Below, one piece after another: positions 41,412 to 54,023 of a stretch of 64,000 bases of DNA. Origin of the DNA: Vigna angularis (Eukaryota > Streptophyta > Magnoliopsida > Fabales > Fabaceae). The stretch's first letter is position 1. Each line of letters begins with the position of its first letter. Where the stretch lies: NCBI RefSeq assembly GCF_016808095.1, contig NC_068973.1, positions 23,128,501 to 23,192,500 on the forward strand, in the 5' to 3' direction. Position numbers and translations under genes: made by a program. The notes under the pieces are model-generated. The model had not been told where the DNA came from, searched no databases, and saw nothing but the letters and a program-made list of their open reading frames with translations.

Positions 41412-44046
41412 TGTAACATCCCAAAATATAGTAATTACCATAGATTAGAATTAATTACAATTAACAGTTAAACATGCAGTCTTACACTATACACGAAAAA
41501 TTAATACAAAGCCGAACGTTCTTACGTACAGGGCAAAATACCATGCAGCAGTGATTCAAAATTTAAAGACGAACGGTTTTACAAACTTTAACCGAACGTC
41601 CCAAAAGCTAACAGAAAACGACAGCTACCACTAACGAGCGCTCTAGGGCTCGACTTTCACCTCTACGTCAACCAGATTGGCGTCCTCCAAATTATCTTCT
41701 TCCAGCGCTTCTTCAAGCAACGCCTCCCCGTCTGCTCACATCCACACGGATGATCATTGCATAGACAAGACGAACGTTCAAGGACGAACGACAACACAAG
41801 GAAAAAGACACAGGGTAAGCTTAAGTAGTTTAATTCATACAACCCATATAACAATTTAACATAAGCAATTAACATACGAGACATATAACAATACATCAAA
41901 GCGTAAAATAAATCATCCAAACTCTCATAAGACTGACCGTCCGGACTGTATGAATCCATGTAACTACAGGCGTTCTTGCACTCGGGTGGTGTGGTAACTG
42001 GAAACACTCATCAGCTGCCACCCGAGGTTAGCCCTATCAGTCCAAAGTACTCAAGAGGACTAGGGCCTCCTACCATTCCCACACAGGACCTACTCCCCTC
42101 TACTTGAGGACGAGCACTCACGGAATATCAGGATGAACAGCCATCAGTAATTTTACCATGGTCATACTATACAACTCATCATATTCAAATCAGAGAGACG
42201 TTCCTCCTTGGAACGCTCGTTCAAATTCCAAACTCATAGTTTCATCTCATATATGGTTCGCACAATATATACTTCCCTCAACATCACATTTTCATTCTTA
42301 GTTCCACTTCCCTAAAAAGACGAGCGTTCAGACCCCTTCATAATGAGGACGAACGTCATCATGATGCCGAGAGACATTCGTTTCTGACAGAAGAAAAACG
42401 AACGTCTTTCCGAGGACGAACGTTGTTACTACTTGAATAAACTAAATGGACTGACTCTAGAACGATTTAACGGATACTTTGAATAATTTAATTTCAAGGA
42501 CATTAGATTGAATCCAAGTGAATAAAACATCATAAGACTTTTAGATATTAAAACGGACACGAATTTATAAAAGGTACTACCCGCCAGTCAATGACCGAAC
42601 GCGGTAGCGGATATAAAGTTACTGTTTGGACGAACGCTAATTAGCTTTATGGACGAACGCTATTTTCATTCAGGACGAACGCTATTATCGCTCGTTGAAA
42701 TTTTACGGAAAAGGACGAGCGTTCGGTCTGAGACCGAGCGCCACTTAGGACGAACGCTCGATACAAGACCGAGAGCCCATTTGGACGAACGCTCAATAGA
42801 TGACCGAACACTAATTAGAATGAACGCTCGATATAAGACCGAGCGTTACGAATCTGAGTTCAATTATTTAAAATCATTGGACACCACTAGGATGAGCCGA
42901 ACGCTCAAACCTAGACTTTCACCAGAGGACGCTCGTTCTTAAGCCGAATCCTTTCCAAATGAAAGAACTCTTATTCTAAATCAATTTCAGGAAAAACCGA
43001 ACGGTAGAAGACCGTTCGATGACGAGCGTGCATTATCAAAGTAAGGACTCTTATATTTTCCAGATTTTTCATCTACAATAACCTCACATTTTTCATACGA
43101 TTCATAATCTTATAATTTATTCCCACCATAAATCTCATACATTACAGAATTCATATTATCATACATAACTTACAGAAATCATCCATTTTCCAATTCATAC
43201 GTTTCAATCTCAACATACGGTTCATACAATATCACTCATACACAACCAGTACAACAGGGTTCATTCAATCACAGTTAAACATCATGCATTTCATACATCT
43301 AGTACACTTCATGCTGTCACGCACATTATACAGTATCAATTAAATTACTAAAGCTTCCCTTACCTGGATCAGTAGTGAACGAACGTCCTAACGTGAAAAT
43401 CCGTGTTCGCCCAACTATCACTTCTATCCTCAGACTACTCAACTCTTGGAACTAAAATCAAACCAAAAATCAAAATTTGATTCAGAGACAGAGAATGCAT
43501 GTAACCATATTTGGTTTTTGCATGAACCCTAATAATGAACAGCTAAGGGACGAACGTACCAGAATTCAAAACTGGAACTTGTTCGGTTTGATGGAAAGCT
43601 TACGGCGTCTGGATTGCTTCTACGGTCTCTGAAATTGGATCGGAGAAGAAGAAGGGAAGATATGGTAGAGAGAAGATGGAGGTTCTAGAGAGAAGGCAGG
43701 GAATTTGGAAGCAAAAGTTCGGGGAAGAAGATGAAGCATGCAGAGAAATGGGAGAGGGTTTTCCAGAAAAGTAATTTCTCTCCCCACGTAGGACGAACGT
43801 CCATTCGCCTGGTGCCACTTGGATTCCACTAACGTTTTCGAACGTTCTAAAGTGACACTTGGCAGATGCATGCAGAAAGAGTGTGAGTGCGTTTTAATTG
43901 CACTGCACGTGTGACGAGGGTGCATTAAATGGCGTCAAGAACGAGGGGTGGGGTTCGTTTCTTAAATTAAAATTTCTGGACAGGATTTGAGAGTAATAAT
44001 TACGTGATTTGACAGGTGGTAGTGGTTAAATTTTCGAGACCTCACA
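41412..44046 (-). repeat. 3' LTR of chromovirus E
   Basis: 2635 bp, sense TGTGAGGTCTCG to GGGATGTTACA. Unusually rich in ACGAACG and CGTTCG words in both orientations, densest at 42590-43030. Confidence 0.93.
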
Positions 44047-44082
44047 TTCTCCCTAACTAAAAAAAAATTTTGTCCTCGAAAA

Positions 44083-45646
44083 TTAAAGCTTACCAGGAAA
44101 TAGGTGAGGGTACAAGTCCTTCATGGCGTCTTCTATTTCCCAAGTACTGTCGCCCGTCTTCTCATCCCAAACTATCTTCACAAGACGGACGGCTTTTCCC
44201 TTGTAATACTTAGTACGAACGTCTTCAACACGAACTGGCTTCATCTCGAACGTTCGGTCTTGACGAAGACGAACGTCCTCGAGTTCCAATATGTGCGAGG
44301 GATTGGCTATGTATTTCCGAAGTTGGGAAACGTGAAATACAGGATGAAGGTTGGATAATTGAGGAGGTAAAGCTAGCTCGTACGCTATTGGGCCAATCTT
44401 CCTTAGTATTTGATAGGGTCCGACAAACTTCGGGGATAACTTCTTTGGTCGCATGGCTCTGCCGACTCCTGTGGTTGGATTAAGCCTAAGGAACACGTGA
44501 TCACCAGTTTGAAACTCTAACGGTCTCCTCCTCCTGTCGGCATATGATTTCTGCCTGCTCCTTGACGTCTTCAATCTCTCTTGAATTAACTTCACCTTTT
44601 CCGTCGTTTGCTGTATGAGTTCGGGTCCACTCAATACGTTCTCTCCTTCTTGAAACCAGCAAAGTGGTGTGCGACACTTACGTCCATAAAGAGCCTCGAA
44701 AGGAGCCATACCAATGCTGGACTGGAAACTGTTGTTGTAGGTGAACTCTACTAACGGCAGTACCTCATCCCAGGCGCCCATGTGATCTAGGACGCACGTC
44801 CTCAGTAGGTCCTCGAGCGTCTGGATGGTCCTCTCAGATTGACCGTCCGTCTGCGTATGATACGCTGAACTCATTTGTAACTTGCTCCCCAATTCACCTT
44901 GCAGAGACTACCAGAACCGAGAGGTGAATCTCGTGTCTCGATCAGAAACTATGCTTGAAGGCACTCCATGTAGACGGACGATCTCTCGGATGTAAAGCTT
45001 AGCCAAGTTAGTCATGGACATCTTCAAGTTAACGGCCAGGAAGTGAGCGCTCTTAGTTAATCTATCCACGATCACCCAAATTGAGTCATAGTTTCTGACC
45101 GTACGCGGGAGGTGAGTCACAAAATCCATGGAGATGCTATCCCACTTCCACTCTGGAATCTCCAACTGTTGGAGTAGGCCGCCTGGTCGTTGGTGTTCCG
45201 CCTTAGCCCTTTGACAAGTCAAGCATGACGCTACAAAACGAGCGACATCACTTTTCATTCCAGGCCACCAGAACGAACTCCGAAGATCTTGGTACATCTT
45301 AGTCATACCAGGGTGTATGCTAAGACGACTATGATGTGCTTCCTCCAATATGATTCGCTTCAGTTCGCCATCATTAGGGACGCACGTTCTTCCCAGGTAA
45401 CGCAACATGCCGTCCGTTCCCGCATTGAACTGCTTAGCTTGATCCGTACCGAGCGCGTTTAAAATCTTCACCAGCTCGTCATCCTCACATTGCTTCATCC
45501 AGATTCGGTCGAACACATCACTTGTTATTCTCAAGGTGCAGCATTTAATTTTGTTCGGCTCCAATTCAAACTGCAACCTTAGGTCTCTAAAGCTTTCCAC
45601 CAGGTTGAGTTCTTTCACCATCATAGCTGAAACATGAACCGAATTC
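44083..45646 (-). pseudogene. Integrase and chromodomain of E, one stop codon
   Basis: Follows the solo LTR insertion. [22 protein letters not shown] is the RNase H-IN linker. Zinc finger [13 protein letters not shown] ... [12 protein letters not shown]. Catalytic core D in [13 protein letters not shown] in [13 protein letters not shown], and E in TDGQSERTIQTLEDLLR. A TAG at 44908-44910 interrupts the core between the second D and E; the frame is otherwise kept. The C-terminus has PKKLSPKFVGPYQIL (GPY/F), FHVSQLRKYI and a chromodomain-like end (VKIVWDEKTGDSTWEIEDAM). Such a domain targets integration to marked chromatin in chromoviruses (family knowledge). Confidence 0.88.
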
Positions 45647-46948
45647 TGATGGACAAATTTATGATCACCAAAATATGATGTCACAAACTTGTTTTTCAAT
45701 CGGCAAGTATGACCGAATCGTTCAAGTAATAAACTTGGTAAGACCAAGTATCGTTCTTCCCAAAGGACTCACGGCCTAGTTTAGTTGTTTGGTTTCTTGA
45801 TTAACTAAGACTTAAAGACGAAATATTTGGATTTTAATATGCAAGACAAAAAAATAAACATGTATGCATGAAGTTTGATCAATGGCAAAGACGAAAGATA
45901 AACACTTTCAATGAAATATATGAATAAATATGTTGTTGGGGGTCAATTTCATCTCATCCACTCTCATACATTTTAGGAACTCAACATTCAAATCATCATT
46001 GTTAATGCCACTCTCTAAAGTACCATTCTAGATGGCTTCTCCCTAATCACGAGTTCATACAATTCCTACCATTCCTAATGATTAGTTCATAAGTGCAGGA
46101 GCTTAACGACAACCAATATAATATTGGGAGAAATTCCCCGGATCTAGACTTCCCCGTACGTGCCCGTATCGACAAAACCAATGATCATGCATTGAATGAG
46201 TTAAACTATGCAAGCATTAAGCAAAGAGGAAAAACCCTAACTAATGATGAAAGAAAGCATAAATCTTAGATTAAGATGCAAGCATAAATTCCATATATGA
46301 GAGCTTCAAGAGATTACATTGATTCCCCAACAAACATACAAGGTTTAGTTCACCATATTCATGGTGAACCTCGATGAATTACAATGAAAGTATGAAAGGA
46401 TAAACCCTAAAAAGGTGAAGAGGTAGCCTGAGCATCCAAGATCCTCCTTCAAAGGGGTGGAAGAGAGAGTGTTTGCCTCCGTTCTGCCAAAGATGCCTAA
46501 CCCTAGGAAACCCTAAGGCTTATATATCATTCGTAAATTACAAAATTTTAGGTCCAAGCCCATTAAAGTGCCGCTCAGCGGTAAACTACCGCTCAGCGGT
46601 AAGTGCGTCAGCTCGGTTCTTCCCCTCAGCGGCCATTTTGGCCCTCAGCGGTCCTCCCGTGAGCTTCTGAGTGCCGCTCAGCGGTAAACTGCCGCTGAGC
46701 GGCAGTTGCGGCTTCTCTTTTTGCACTCTTTGATTCCTTTTTTGATTCCCTCTCTCTCATTCTTCACTTCTTTCACTAAATTCACCTTAAAATCTGCACA
46801 AAAACACTGAAATCAAGCATAAACCTGTCCAGCTCTCTTATTTCTGAAAATATGGATAAAAGTATGATTTTAAGCTAGTTTCTAAGTCTAAAGGTTGCTT
46901 TTAGTATCAATTTTAAGCATGAAAATAACAGTTTTTCAACTGTTATCA
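45647..46948 (-). mobile_element. Solo Athila LTR inserted in E
   Basis: 1302 bp, of the B/G subfamily, minus orientation, sense TGATAACAGTTG to GTCCATCA. The flanks AATTC (45642-45646) and ACTTC (46949-46953) are a target duplication with one mutation; removing the LTR restores the RNase H-IN linker frame. CCGCTGAGCGG cluster at 46570-46705, TATATAA near 46523. Confidence 0.9.
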
Positions 46949-47418
46949 ACTTCCTGCTTAGTGCGTCCGCCACTACGTTAGCCTTTCCCGGATGGTAAAG
47001 TAACTCAAATTCATAATCTTTTAAAAACTCAAGCCACCTCCTTTGCCTCATGTTTAACTCCTTTTGATCGAAGAGGTACTTGAGACTCTTGTGGTCACTG
47101 AAAACCTGAAAGGTCGCCCCGTACAGATGATGTCTCCAAATCTTTAGGGCAAACACGACTGCTGCCAACTCTAAGTCGTGTGTGGGGTAATTCTTCTCGT
47201 GAATTTTTAGTTGTCGAGAGGCGTACGCCACTGCTCGTCTCTCTTGCATCAGTACACAGCCCAAACCTTGATGAGAGGCATCGCAGTAGACTTCGAATGG
47301 TTTGGCAGTGTCTGGAATCACTAAAACCGGAGCGCTCGTCAACTTCAGCTTAAGCTCCTGGAAACTCTCTTCACACCGATCGGTCCAAGCGAACGGGTGA
47401 TCCTTGCGCGTGACCAAC
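46949..47418 (-). pseudogene. RNase H of chromovirus E
   Basis: [49 protein letters not shown] and [10 protein letters not shown], ending at the solo LTR. A deletion near 47418 removes part of the RT-RNase H connection and shifts the frame relative to RT. Confidence 0.85.
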
Positions 47419-49923
47419 GAAGTAGCCTGCAAGACCAACGAAGCTACGCACTTCAGTAACCGAACGCGGACTCGCCCACTCCAAAACCGCTCGTACCTTT
47501 GACGGGTCCATAGAAATTCCTTCGGCTGACACAACATGCCCCAAGAACTGCACGCTCTTCATCCAAAATTCACACTTCGACAGCTTGGCGTACAATTCCT
47601 TCTCCTTCAACACTCCCAGTACGACCCGCAAATGTTCCTCATGCTCTTCATGGCTCTTGGAGTAAATCAGGATGTCATCAATGAAGACCACTACGAACTT
47701 GTCCAGGTAGGGTCGGAATATCCGATTCATGTAATCCATGAAGATCGCTGGCGCGTTCGTTACTCCGAACGGCATTACCACATACTCATAATGCCCGTAA
47801 CGAGACCTAAAGGCTGTCTTCTGAATGTCACCTTCCTTCACCCGTATTTGATGATAGCCCGAACGTAAGTCAATCTTTGAGAATACGCTCGCTCCCTGCA
47901 ATTGATCCAGCAGATCGTCAATACGCGGAAGTGGATACTTGTTCTTAATAGTAAGCTTATTAAGCTGTCGGTAGTCAATGCAAAGCCTGGAACTGCCATC
48001 CTTCTTCTTTACTAACAACACAGGCGCTCCCCACGGCGATACGCTCGGCCTGATGAACTGCTTGTCCATTAATTCTTCTATCTGCTTCTTAAGCTCAACC
48101 AACTCAGCAGGCGACATTCTATAAGGTTGAACCGAGATTGGCGCTGCCGTCGTCACCAGGTCGATTGTAAATTCAACCTCACGAACAGGAGGCAGTCTTG
48201 GTATCTCGTCTGGAAAGACTTCAGGAAATTCTTCTATGACCGATCGTCCTCCATACGGCTCATCTTGTGACGATCGTCCCCACTTCACTCCTTCCATTTC
48301 CTCATCTGAGTGCGTCATTATCAGGAAGCAGTAGGCGCCCTCTACGATATCCTCCTTCAGCTGACCGAGTGTCACTGATAACTCCTCTTCCCCTTCATCT
48401 AGAAAGACTAATTCCTTCTTACCACAGTCTATGAGAATGCGATTGGTGGCCAACCAATCCATCCCCAAAATCACCTCTAAGCCTTGAAGAGGCAAGCATA
48501 TGAGATTGACTTTGAATCTACGCCCCTCAACTTCTATAGTACATCTAAAGCAACCAGTAGATGTTCTAATCCCACCAGTCACTGGGGTTGACACCACCAA
48601 GTCGAACTGTAATTCACTCTCCACTAACCCCAGCCTCTCAACGCACGCCTTCGAGATGAAGGAATGTGTTGCCCCCGAATCATATAACACGCAGCAAGGT
48701 TTTCCAAACAGCAAACAATTACCGATGATGAGTGTACCTGAACTAGCAGCTTCAGCACCCGTGATAGCATACACTCGTCCAACTGCCTGTGCACGTCCTC
48801 CCCTACCTTGCTGTGTTCTTCCAGCGTTCGGTGGTCTTGCTACCGCACGGCCTCCCATATTACACTCCTGATCCGAGTGTCCGCTCCTTCTGCATTTAGT
48901 GCAGTATTTTCCCCCACTCAGTTGAGGACAAGCCCACCTAAAGTGCGGTCCTCCACACTGGAAACATGCCAAACTCCTTAGCTGTCCAGACTGGCCGACA
49001 GTAGCCAAGGCTTGGGATCCACCAGAGGATTGGCCTGGACGAACGTACGGGGGTCGTCTTACAGTAGAGTTATTCCTTGCTAACACCGGCCCCCTGCTCA
49101 ACTGTTGCTTCTTCTGTTGCTCGGCCTCAGCAACGTTCTTCTCCAATACCTTTGCCCTCTCAACCATAGCAGGAAACGATCTAATGCACAAGCTGGATAT
49201 CAATACCTTCAAGTCGCTCCTCAGCCCGTTTTCAAACTTCCTGCATTGCCATTCTTCGCTCGTAGCCATGGTGTTAAAACGGACCAAATGCTTGAATCTA
49301 TTAGTATATTCTGATACCGACATTCCCCCTTGCACCAATTGTAGAAACTCCACTTCTTTAGCATAACGTACGCTGTCCGGGAAGTACTCTTCGTAGAATT
49401 TCGTCCTGAAAACTGCCCAATTCACGGGACTATGAGCGTCCGTCAAGATCGCCTTCATGCTCGTCCACCAGTGACTTGCTTCACCAGTCAGCAAGTATTC
49501 AGTAAATGCCAAACGGCTATCGTCCGGACATCTCTTAGCATTGTAAATCCGCTCCATATCCCTGAGCCACTGATCCGCTTCATCCGGAAGACCTTTCCTA
49601 CTGAACTTGGCCGGATGGTGTTGGAGAAAGCTTTCTAAACTCCATTCAGCAGTAGGCGGGGCAGCGTTAGAAGAGGACGCTCCTGCCGCGCCCCTGGTTG
49701 CAGCCAATATCTCCATTAACTGCCGCTGCGTCGCCTCAGAGTTGGATCGAGAGGCTTCCAGACTCTGCATAGCTGCCTAATTTTGCTGCATCAGTGTAGC
49801 GTTCTGCTCCATAAGGGTGGTATTTTGCTGTTGAAGCCTGTCGATCACTGTCTCCAACAACCTAGCGCTGTTGGACGTATCCGGTTCATTGGGTTGAGGT
49901 GGCGGAGGAATTCTAGGTGCCAT
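47419..49923 (-). pseudogene. gag-PR-RT of chromovirus E, early stop codon
   Basis: The start ATG at 49923 (MAPRIPPPPQPNEP) precedes a Gln/Asn coiled segment. A CAG-to-TAG stop lies at 49777-49779 (codon 49). Beyond it the frame is open to 47419: gag core ([39 protein letters not shown]), two zinc knuckles ([13 protein letters not shown] and [14 protein letters not shown]), protease [10 protein letters not shown] with [30 protein letters not shown] and palm FIDDILIYS. The frame is lost after SFVGLAGYF. Apart from the stop and the end, all motifs are intact, in line with the young LTRs. Confidence 0.9.
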
Positions 49924-50061
49924 GTATTCTCTGGACACAGAGAAAACGAACGTTAGTAATGTTCAAAGAGTTGAGAATTAACTCATTCAAACACATATTA
50001 AGCACACAACAAAAACGTAGTGCACTCATAATCCTACAGTGTCCTTCAAAAGAACAAAACT

Positions 50062-50073
50062 GCTCTGATACCA
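50062..50073 (-). other. Primer binding site, Met-tRNA (E)
   Basis: Sense TGGTATCAGAGC, exact complement of the tRNA-Met 3' end, 4 nt inside the LTR. Confidence 0.88.
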
Positions 50074-50077
50074 CTAA

Positions 50078-52712
50078 TGTAACATCCCAAAATATAGTAA
50101 TTACCATAGATTAGAATTAATTACAATTAATAGTTAAACATGCAGTCTTACACTATACACGAAAAATTAATACAAAGCCGAACGTTCTTACGTACAGGGC
50201 AAAATACCATGCAGCAGTGATTCAAAATTTAAAGACGAACGGTTTTACAAACTTTAACCGAACGTCCCAAAAGCTAACAGAAAACGACAGCTACCACTAA
50301 CGAGCGCTCTAGGGCTCGGCTTTCACCTCTACGTCAACCAGATTGGCGTCCTCCAAATTATCTTCTTCCAGCGCTTCTTCAAGCAACGCCTCCCCATCTG
50401 CTCACATCCACACGGATGATCATTGCATAGACAAGACGAACGTTCAAGGACGAACGACAACACAAGGAAAAAGACACAGGGTAAGCTTAAGTAGTTTAAT
50501 TCATACAACCCATATAACAATTTAACATAAGCAATTAACATACGAGACATATAACAATACATCAAAGCGTAAAATAAATCATCCAAACTCTCATAAGACC
50601 GACCGTCCGGACTGTATGAATCCATGTAACTACAGGCGTTCTTGCACTCGGGTGGTGTGGTAACTGGAAACACTCATCAGCTGCCACCCGAGGTTAGCCC
50701 TATCAGTCCAAAGTACTCAAGAGGACTAGGGCCTCCTGCCATTCCCACACAGGACCTACTCCCCTCTACTTGAGGACGAGCACTCACGGAATATCAGGAT
50801 GAACAGCCATCAGTAATTTTACCATGGTCATACTATACAACTCATCATATTCAAATCAGAGAGACGTTCCTCCTTGGAACGCTCGTTCAAATTCCAAACT
50901 CATAGTTTCATCTCATATATGGTTCGCACAATATATACTTCCCTCAACATCACATTTTCATTCTTAGTTCCACTTCCCTAAAAAGACGAGCGTTCAGACC
51001 CCTTCATAATGAGGACGAACGTCATCATGATGCCGAGAGACATTCGTTTCTGACAGAAGAAAAACGAACGTCTTTCCGAGGACGAACGTTGTTACTACTT
51101 GAATCAACTAAATGGACTGACTCTAGAACGATTTAACTGATACTTAGAATAATTTAATTTCAAGGACATTAGATTGAATCCAAGTGAATAAAACATCATA
51201 AGACTTTTAGATATTAAAACGGACACGAATTTATAAAAGGTACTACCCGCCAGTCAATGACCGAACGCGGTAGCGGATATAAAGTTACTGTTTGGACGAA
51301 CGCTAATTAGCTTTATGGACGAACGCTATTTTCATTCAGGACGAACGCTATTATCGCTCGTTGAAATTTTACGGAAAAGGACGAGTGTTCGGTCTGAGAC
51401 CGAGCGCCACTTAGGACGAACGCTCGATACAAGACCGAGAGCCCATTTGGACGAACGCTCAGTAGATGACCGAACACTAATTAGATCGAACGCTCGATAT
51501 AAGACCGAGCGTTACGAATCTGAGTTCAATTATTTAAAATCATTGGACACCACTAGGATGAGCCGAACGCTCAAACCTAGACTTTCACCAGAGGACGCTC
51601 GTTCTTAAGCCGAATCCTTTCCAAATGAAAGAACTCTTATTCTAAATCAATTTCAGGAAAAATCGAACGGTAGAAGACCGTTCGATGACGAGCGTGCATT
51701 ATCAAAGTAAGGACTCTTATATTTTCCAGATTTTTCATCTACAATAACCTCACATTTTTCATACGATTCATAATCTTATAATTTATTCCCACCATAAATC
51801 TCATACATTACAGAATTCATATTATCATACATAACTTACAGAAATCATCCATTTTCCAATTCATACGTTTCAATCTCAACATACGGTTCATACAATATCA
51901 CTCATACACAACCAGTACAACAGGGTTCATTCAATCACAGTTAAACATCATGCATTTCATACATCTAGTACACTTCATGCTGTCACGCACATTATACAGT
52001 ATCAATTAAATTACTAAAGCTTCCCTTACCTGGATCAGTAGTGAACGAACGTCCTAATGTGAAAATCCGTGTTCGCCTAACTATCACTTCTATCCTCAGA
52101 CTACTCAACTCTTGGAACTAAAATCAAACCAAAAATCAAAATTTGATTCAGAGACAGAGAATGCATGTAACCATATTTGGTTTTTGCATGAACCCTAATA
52201 ATGAACAGCTAAGGGACGAACGTACCAGAATTCAAAACTGGAACTTGTTCGGTTTGATGGAAAGCTTACGGCGTCTGGATTGCTTCTACGGTCTCTGAAA
52301 TTGGATCGGAGAAGAAGAAGGTAAGATATGGTAGAGAGAAGATGGAGGTTCTAGAGAGAAGGCAGGGAATTTGGAAGCAAAAGTTCGGGGAAGAAGATGA
52401 AGCATGCAGAGAAATGGGAGAGGGTTTTCCAAAAAAGTAATTTCTCTCCCCACGTAGGACGAACGTCCATTCGCCTGGTGCCACTTGGATTCCACTAACG
52501 TTTTCGAACGTTCTAAAGTGACACTTGGCAGATGCATGCAGAAAGAGTGTGAGTGCGTTTTAATTGCACTGCACGTGTGACGAGGGTGCATTAAATGGCG
52601 TCAAGAACGAGGGGTGGGGTTCGTTTCTTAAATTAAAATTTCTGGACAGGATTTGAGAGTAATAATTACGTGATTTGACAGGTGGCAGTGGTTAAATTTT
52701 CGAGACCTCACA
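50078..52712 (-). repeat. 5' LTR of chromovirus E
   Basis: 2635 bp, about 18 differences from the 3' LTR, no indel seen. ORFs of 97-101 codons in both LTRs are by-products of the GACGAACG-rich sequence. Confidence 0.93.
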
Positions 52713-53518
52713 GCAATTGTATAGATTTAAGCATTATATTTATAGAGTCAATTCAAAACCTCTGGTAACAGCAAAAAAAGAATAGTCACAAACCTTTCAC
52801 ATCGAAGTCCCTAGAGTTCGACGTTCTATGAGAATTTAATAAGGAAAAAGAAAAAAAAGGAACGACCTTTGCCTTGGGACTGCCTTTTATTATTGAAGCC
52901 AAAGGTCACCCCACATCAGGCCTTTCCCAACAGTCATTCTTTTTTTCTATAAATACAGTTTTGGAGCCTTACATAACCTGTAGACATCCATTTATAAAAT
53001 TTCTGCTATGAACTCCATCTGTTAATTTTTTTTCTTTGTGTTTTCTGTTATCTCCTTCAAGGACACAAAAAGGATTAAAGGAGTATAGAAAACCAAAGGA
53101 AAAGTTTGATAGATTTGGATTTCGCATCTTTTCAAAACGCTACTCCTCCTTCACTAAACTACAGAACTTCCGTAAACAAATTCATATTAACTTTTTCCGT
53201 TGGTTTGTTATCAATTCCTCTACTAAACGAAGAACTTTTTTTGTTAACGATGAAGGCATGGTAGCAAACCAACGAAAAATGTTAACACTTATGAATTTAA
53301 AAGAGACTCTATTCAAAAAAATCCTTTTACATTTTAACAAAGAAAAATGTTGAAAGACTTAGATTTTGCACCCTTTCAAAACGCTACAACCTCCATTCAC
53401 AAGAATCTTTCTACATTTTAATAATCCCACGGATCTTTTCGTGGTTTGATTTTCATTTTTTTCCTATGATTAGTGTTAATATGTTTTTCCTTTGTTTCGT
53501 TTCCATTTATGAACCTAC
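52713..53518. repeat. Duplicated non-coding host sequence, right part
   Basis: Continuation of the E target; see 40406-41411. A TATAAATA-like word at 52958 and a 105-codon open frame at 53036 are present, but the frame overlaps the block copied at 40406, where it is not open, so I do not call it a gene. Confidence 0.5.
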
Positions 53519-54023
53519 TGATAATAGTTGAAAAACTGTTATTTTTATACTTAAAATTGACTTCAATTACAACCTTTATGACTTAGAAATTAGCTTGAAC
53601 TCATGATTTTGTTGAATTATTTAAAATAACAGAGTTGGACAGATTTTATGCTTGATTTCCTTGTTTTTGCAGGTTTTGAGATGAATTTGATGAAAGAAGT
53701 GAAGTAGGAAAGAGATGGAGACAGAAAAGGACACAAAAAGTGCAAAAGAAGAGAATCAGCAAGTACCGCTCAGCGCTAATTACCGCTGAGCGACACTTTT
53801 TAGTACCCGTTGGCACCGCTGAGTGGAAAAGTACGCTGAGGGGAAGAAGTGAAAAGCGCTACTATCGCTGAGTGGCACTTTTCTAGGCTTGGGCCTACTT
53901 TTCTGTATTTTTTAGAATAGTATATAAGCTTTAGGACGTCCTAGGGTTTGTATCTTTGGCTGAAACGAAGCAAAAACGCGCTTTTTCACCCCTTGGAGGA
54001 GGATTTTGGATGCTAAGGCTCCC
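53519..54023 (+). mobile_element. Athila LTR fragment, 5' portion
   Basis: Begins TGATAATAGTTG with the terminal hairpin (one U.G wobble in the stem) and includes the CCGCTGAGCGG-type cluster and TATATAAGC near 53921. Stops at GGATGCTAAGGCTCCC, where the inverted F-type LTR begins. Confidence 0.8.

Larger units (their letters stand above)
41412..52712 (-). mobile_element. Ty3/gypsy chromovirus E, Tekay/Del type
   Basis: 11,301 bp with two LTRs of exactly 2635 bp (41412-44046 and 50078-52712) and target duplication GCAAT (41407-41411, 52713-52717). Met-tRNA primer site; single gag-pol frame ending in a chromodomain-like C-terminus. I count about 18 LTR mismatches by eye (0.7%), so insertion was recent, around 0.3 Myr at 1.3e-8 per site per year. 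Coding capacity is already lost: one stop in gag, a deletion/frameshift between RT and RNase H, a solo Athila LTR inside, and one stop in integrase. Confidence 0.93.

Noticed and set aside
42649..42942. 97-codon frame present in both E LTRs (also 51315-51608)
   Set aside because: Arg/Glu/Thr-rich product of the GACGAACG-type repeats; differs between the two LTRs by uncompensated changes.
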